Assembly: GCA_964523395.1 (NCBI GenBank)
Contig: CAZFXS010000026.1
Coordinates: forward strand, 1-6,624
Direction: 5' to 3'
Length of the DNA stretch: 6,624 nucleotides
Source: JANYJZ01 sp964523395
Lineage (GTDB): Bacteria > Bacteroidota > Ignavibacteria > UBA10030 > SZUA-254
The stretch's first letter is position 1; every line of letters starts with the position of its first letter. The notes under the pieces were generated by a model. The model had not been told where the DNA came from and searched no databases. It worked only from the letters and a program-made list of their open reading frames with translations. A program made the position numbers and the translations under genes. Of the stretch, positions 6,014 through 6,624 are shown piece after piece.

Positions 6014-6034
6014 ACTTGCTTTACTCAAAAAAAA

Positions 6035-6117
6035 TTGTACCTGTGTAGTAGCCGATCATCGGATCAGCATTCTCTATGCTAGGTACCACGATATGTTGGT
6101 CGCCTACCACAGTGCAA
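6035..6117. other. Long imperfect hairpin of unknown role
   Basis: The arms 6035-6058 and 6097-6117 give 20 pairs: TTGTAC with GTGCAA, TGTG with CACA, GTAG with CTAC, then CGATCA with TGGTCG. They are interrupted by a 1-nt bulge (6041), a 2-nt bulge (6046-6047) and one C-C mismatch. The interior holds a second hairpin, AGCAT (6066-6070) / ATGCT (6075-6079), and CCGAT/ATCGG at 6052-6062 as an alternative fold. There is no coding potential and no T-tract. It could be a structured RNA, a terminator region for the frameshifted gene to its right, or a small non-autonomous repeat element. It does not fit the integron attC core. Confidence 0.45.
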
Positions 6118-6134
6118 CTTTTAAATCTTTACAA

Positions 6135-6157
6135 GACACTTTCGGAAAGTATGTGTC
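6135..6157. other. Small bulged hairpin downstream of the frameshifted gene
   Basis: GACACTTT (6135-6142) pairs with AAAG (6146-6149) and TGTC (6154-6157) around a 4-nt bulge and a CGG loop. It lies 37 bp beyond the frameshifted gene's stop and could contribute to termination on the minus strand, but no T-tract directly follows. Confidence 0.3.
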
Positions 6158-6193
6158 AATTGTCGAGGTAAAACTACATCTTCACATTCAAAG

Positions 6194-6576
6194 TCACATC
6201 TTCTGTAGTATTGCCACAAAGAAAAATGCAACAATAGAGAAAACTGCATAGCAGGCGAGAACAATTCCCCCATTTTTTATTGTCGATTCATCGTATTGTC
6301 GGTTTATGATATCTTTCTTTCTAAAGAAAAATATCATAATGAAAAATCCTAAAATAAAACAAACTCCAATGATTTATAATACGACAATGTTGAATCACTT
6401 TCAGTTTTCGGAATCAAATCATCCTTCAATAGAATCCCGGCAAATGTAAGCGAATTTACAAATATTAAAAGGAGAAAGGATATAATGGCAGACTCATATT
6501 TTATGTCTTGTTGCAGTCCATACTCATCATAGAATTTATAAATGAGAAAGAGAACGAATCTTATAAATCTACCCAT
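6194..6576 (-). pseudogene. Frameshifted small membrane-protein gene (three membrane helices)
   Basis: The first part runs from ATG 6576 in one frame to TAG at 6351-6349 and carries a basic amphipathic start (MGRFIRFVLFLIYKFYDEYG) and a helix at about 30-50. A second frame opens at 6373 and encodes IIGVCFILGFFIMIFFF, then RKKDIINRQYDES, then GGIVLACYAVFSIVAFFFV, ending with TGA at 6196-6194. Adding one A to the AAA codon at 6375-6373 joins them as YYK-IIGV into a 127-residue protein with three membrane segments at about 30-50, 69-85 and 103-123. The reconstructed layout resembles small uncharacterised membrane proteins common in Bacteroidota. A lost base in an A-run, or a sequencing error, explains it best. 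A 36-bp quasi-palindrome lies 34 bp past the break. No Shine-Dalgarno sequence is seen; TATAAA stands just upstream on the minus strand. Function is unknown. Confidence 0.7.
6304..6339. repeat. 36-bp quasi-palindrome in the frameshifted gene
   Basis: TTATGATAT (6304-6312) pairs with ATATCATAA (6331-6339), and TTTCTTT (6314-6320) pairs with AAAGAAA (6323-6329). This makes 16 of 17 pairs with a 2-nt centre. The one exception (C6313 opposite A6330) becomes a G-U pair in minus-strand RNA, so the gene's transcript can form a fully paired 17-bp hairpin. It encodes part of the second helix and the RKKD loop. Confidence 0.75.
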
Positions 6577-6624
6577 AGTAGTTTATTTTATACCTGTATC
6601 TGATACATAATATAAGATTAATCA

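Noticed and set aside
6035..6117. Integron attC site
   Set aside because: The bulged stem is reminiscent, but the end sequences do not fit the RYYYAAC/GTTRRRY core and no cassette structure surrounds it.
5925..6193. CRISPR array or tRNA in the right-hand gap
   Set aside because: There are no regularly spaced repeats of 23-40 bp and no cloverleaf. Repeated short words are limited to CTTTACT and TACCAC.
6304..6376. Programmed -1 frameshift stimulated by the 36-bp hairpin
   Set aside because: There is no slippery heptamer at the junction (TATTATAAATC does not allow tandem re-pairing), and the hairpin is 34 nt away rather than the usual 5-9 nt.

Overview
The window looks like a stretch of bacterial chromosome, most probably from the FCB group (Bacteroidota/Chlorobiota/Ignavibacteriota-like). 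This placement is inference. It rests on thymidylate synthesis by ThyX, mostly weak or absent Shine-Dalgarno sequences, a small membrane protein at the right end of a type I associate with Bacteroidota, and short iterated repeats like those seen in such genomes. No rRNA, tRNA, CRISPR array, phage gene or transposase gene was found.

Layout from left to right. Positions 1-85 (minus) hold the first 28 codons of a MutT-like Nudix hydrolase that runs off the edge. A 177-bp gap with an imperfect inverted repeat of a 30-bp motif separates it from thyX (263-1141, plus). A third copy of the motif fills the 53-bp gap between thyX and the convergent arfB (1195-1620, minus), which encodes a ribosome-rescue hydrolase. 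The 207-bp divergent arfB-mfd gap carries two predicted stem-loops and an array of 7-bp repeats. mfd (1828-5274, plus) encodes full-length transcription-repair coupling factor and carries two more 7-bp arrays that are translated in frame. Two small stem-loops separate it from a convergent two-gene operon (5333-5925, minus). This operon encodes a four-helix membrane protein and a small XRE-family regulator joined by an ATGA stop/start overlap, behind a good promoter with palindromic operator candidates. The last 600 bp hold a long imperfect hairpin (6035-6117) and a frameshifted small membrane-protein gene (6194-6576, minus) containing a near-perfect 36-bp palindrome.

Functionally, the left part is housekeeping: nucleotide-pool cleaning (Nudix), dTMP synthesis (ThyX), rescue of stalled ribosomes (ArfB) and rescue of stalled RNA polymerase with repair (Mfd). 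They share a broad theme, but strands and gaps show they are separate transcription units. The right part is accessory: a probably self-regulated membrane protein/repressor pair and a decaying membrane gene. I see no convincing new multi-gene system. The least explained material is the set of short repeats and palindromes, including two heptamer arrays inside mfd and a 30-bp motif whose copies keep their stem by compensating changes.
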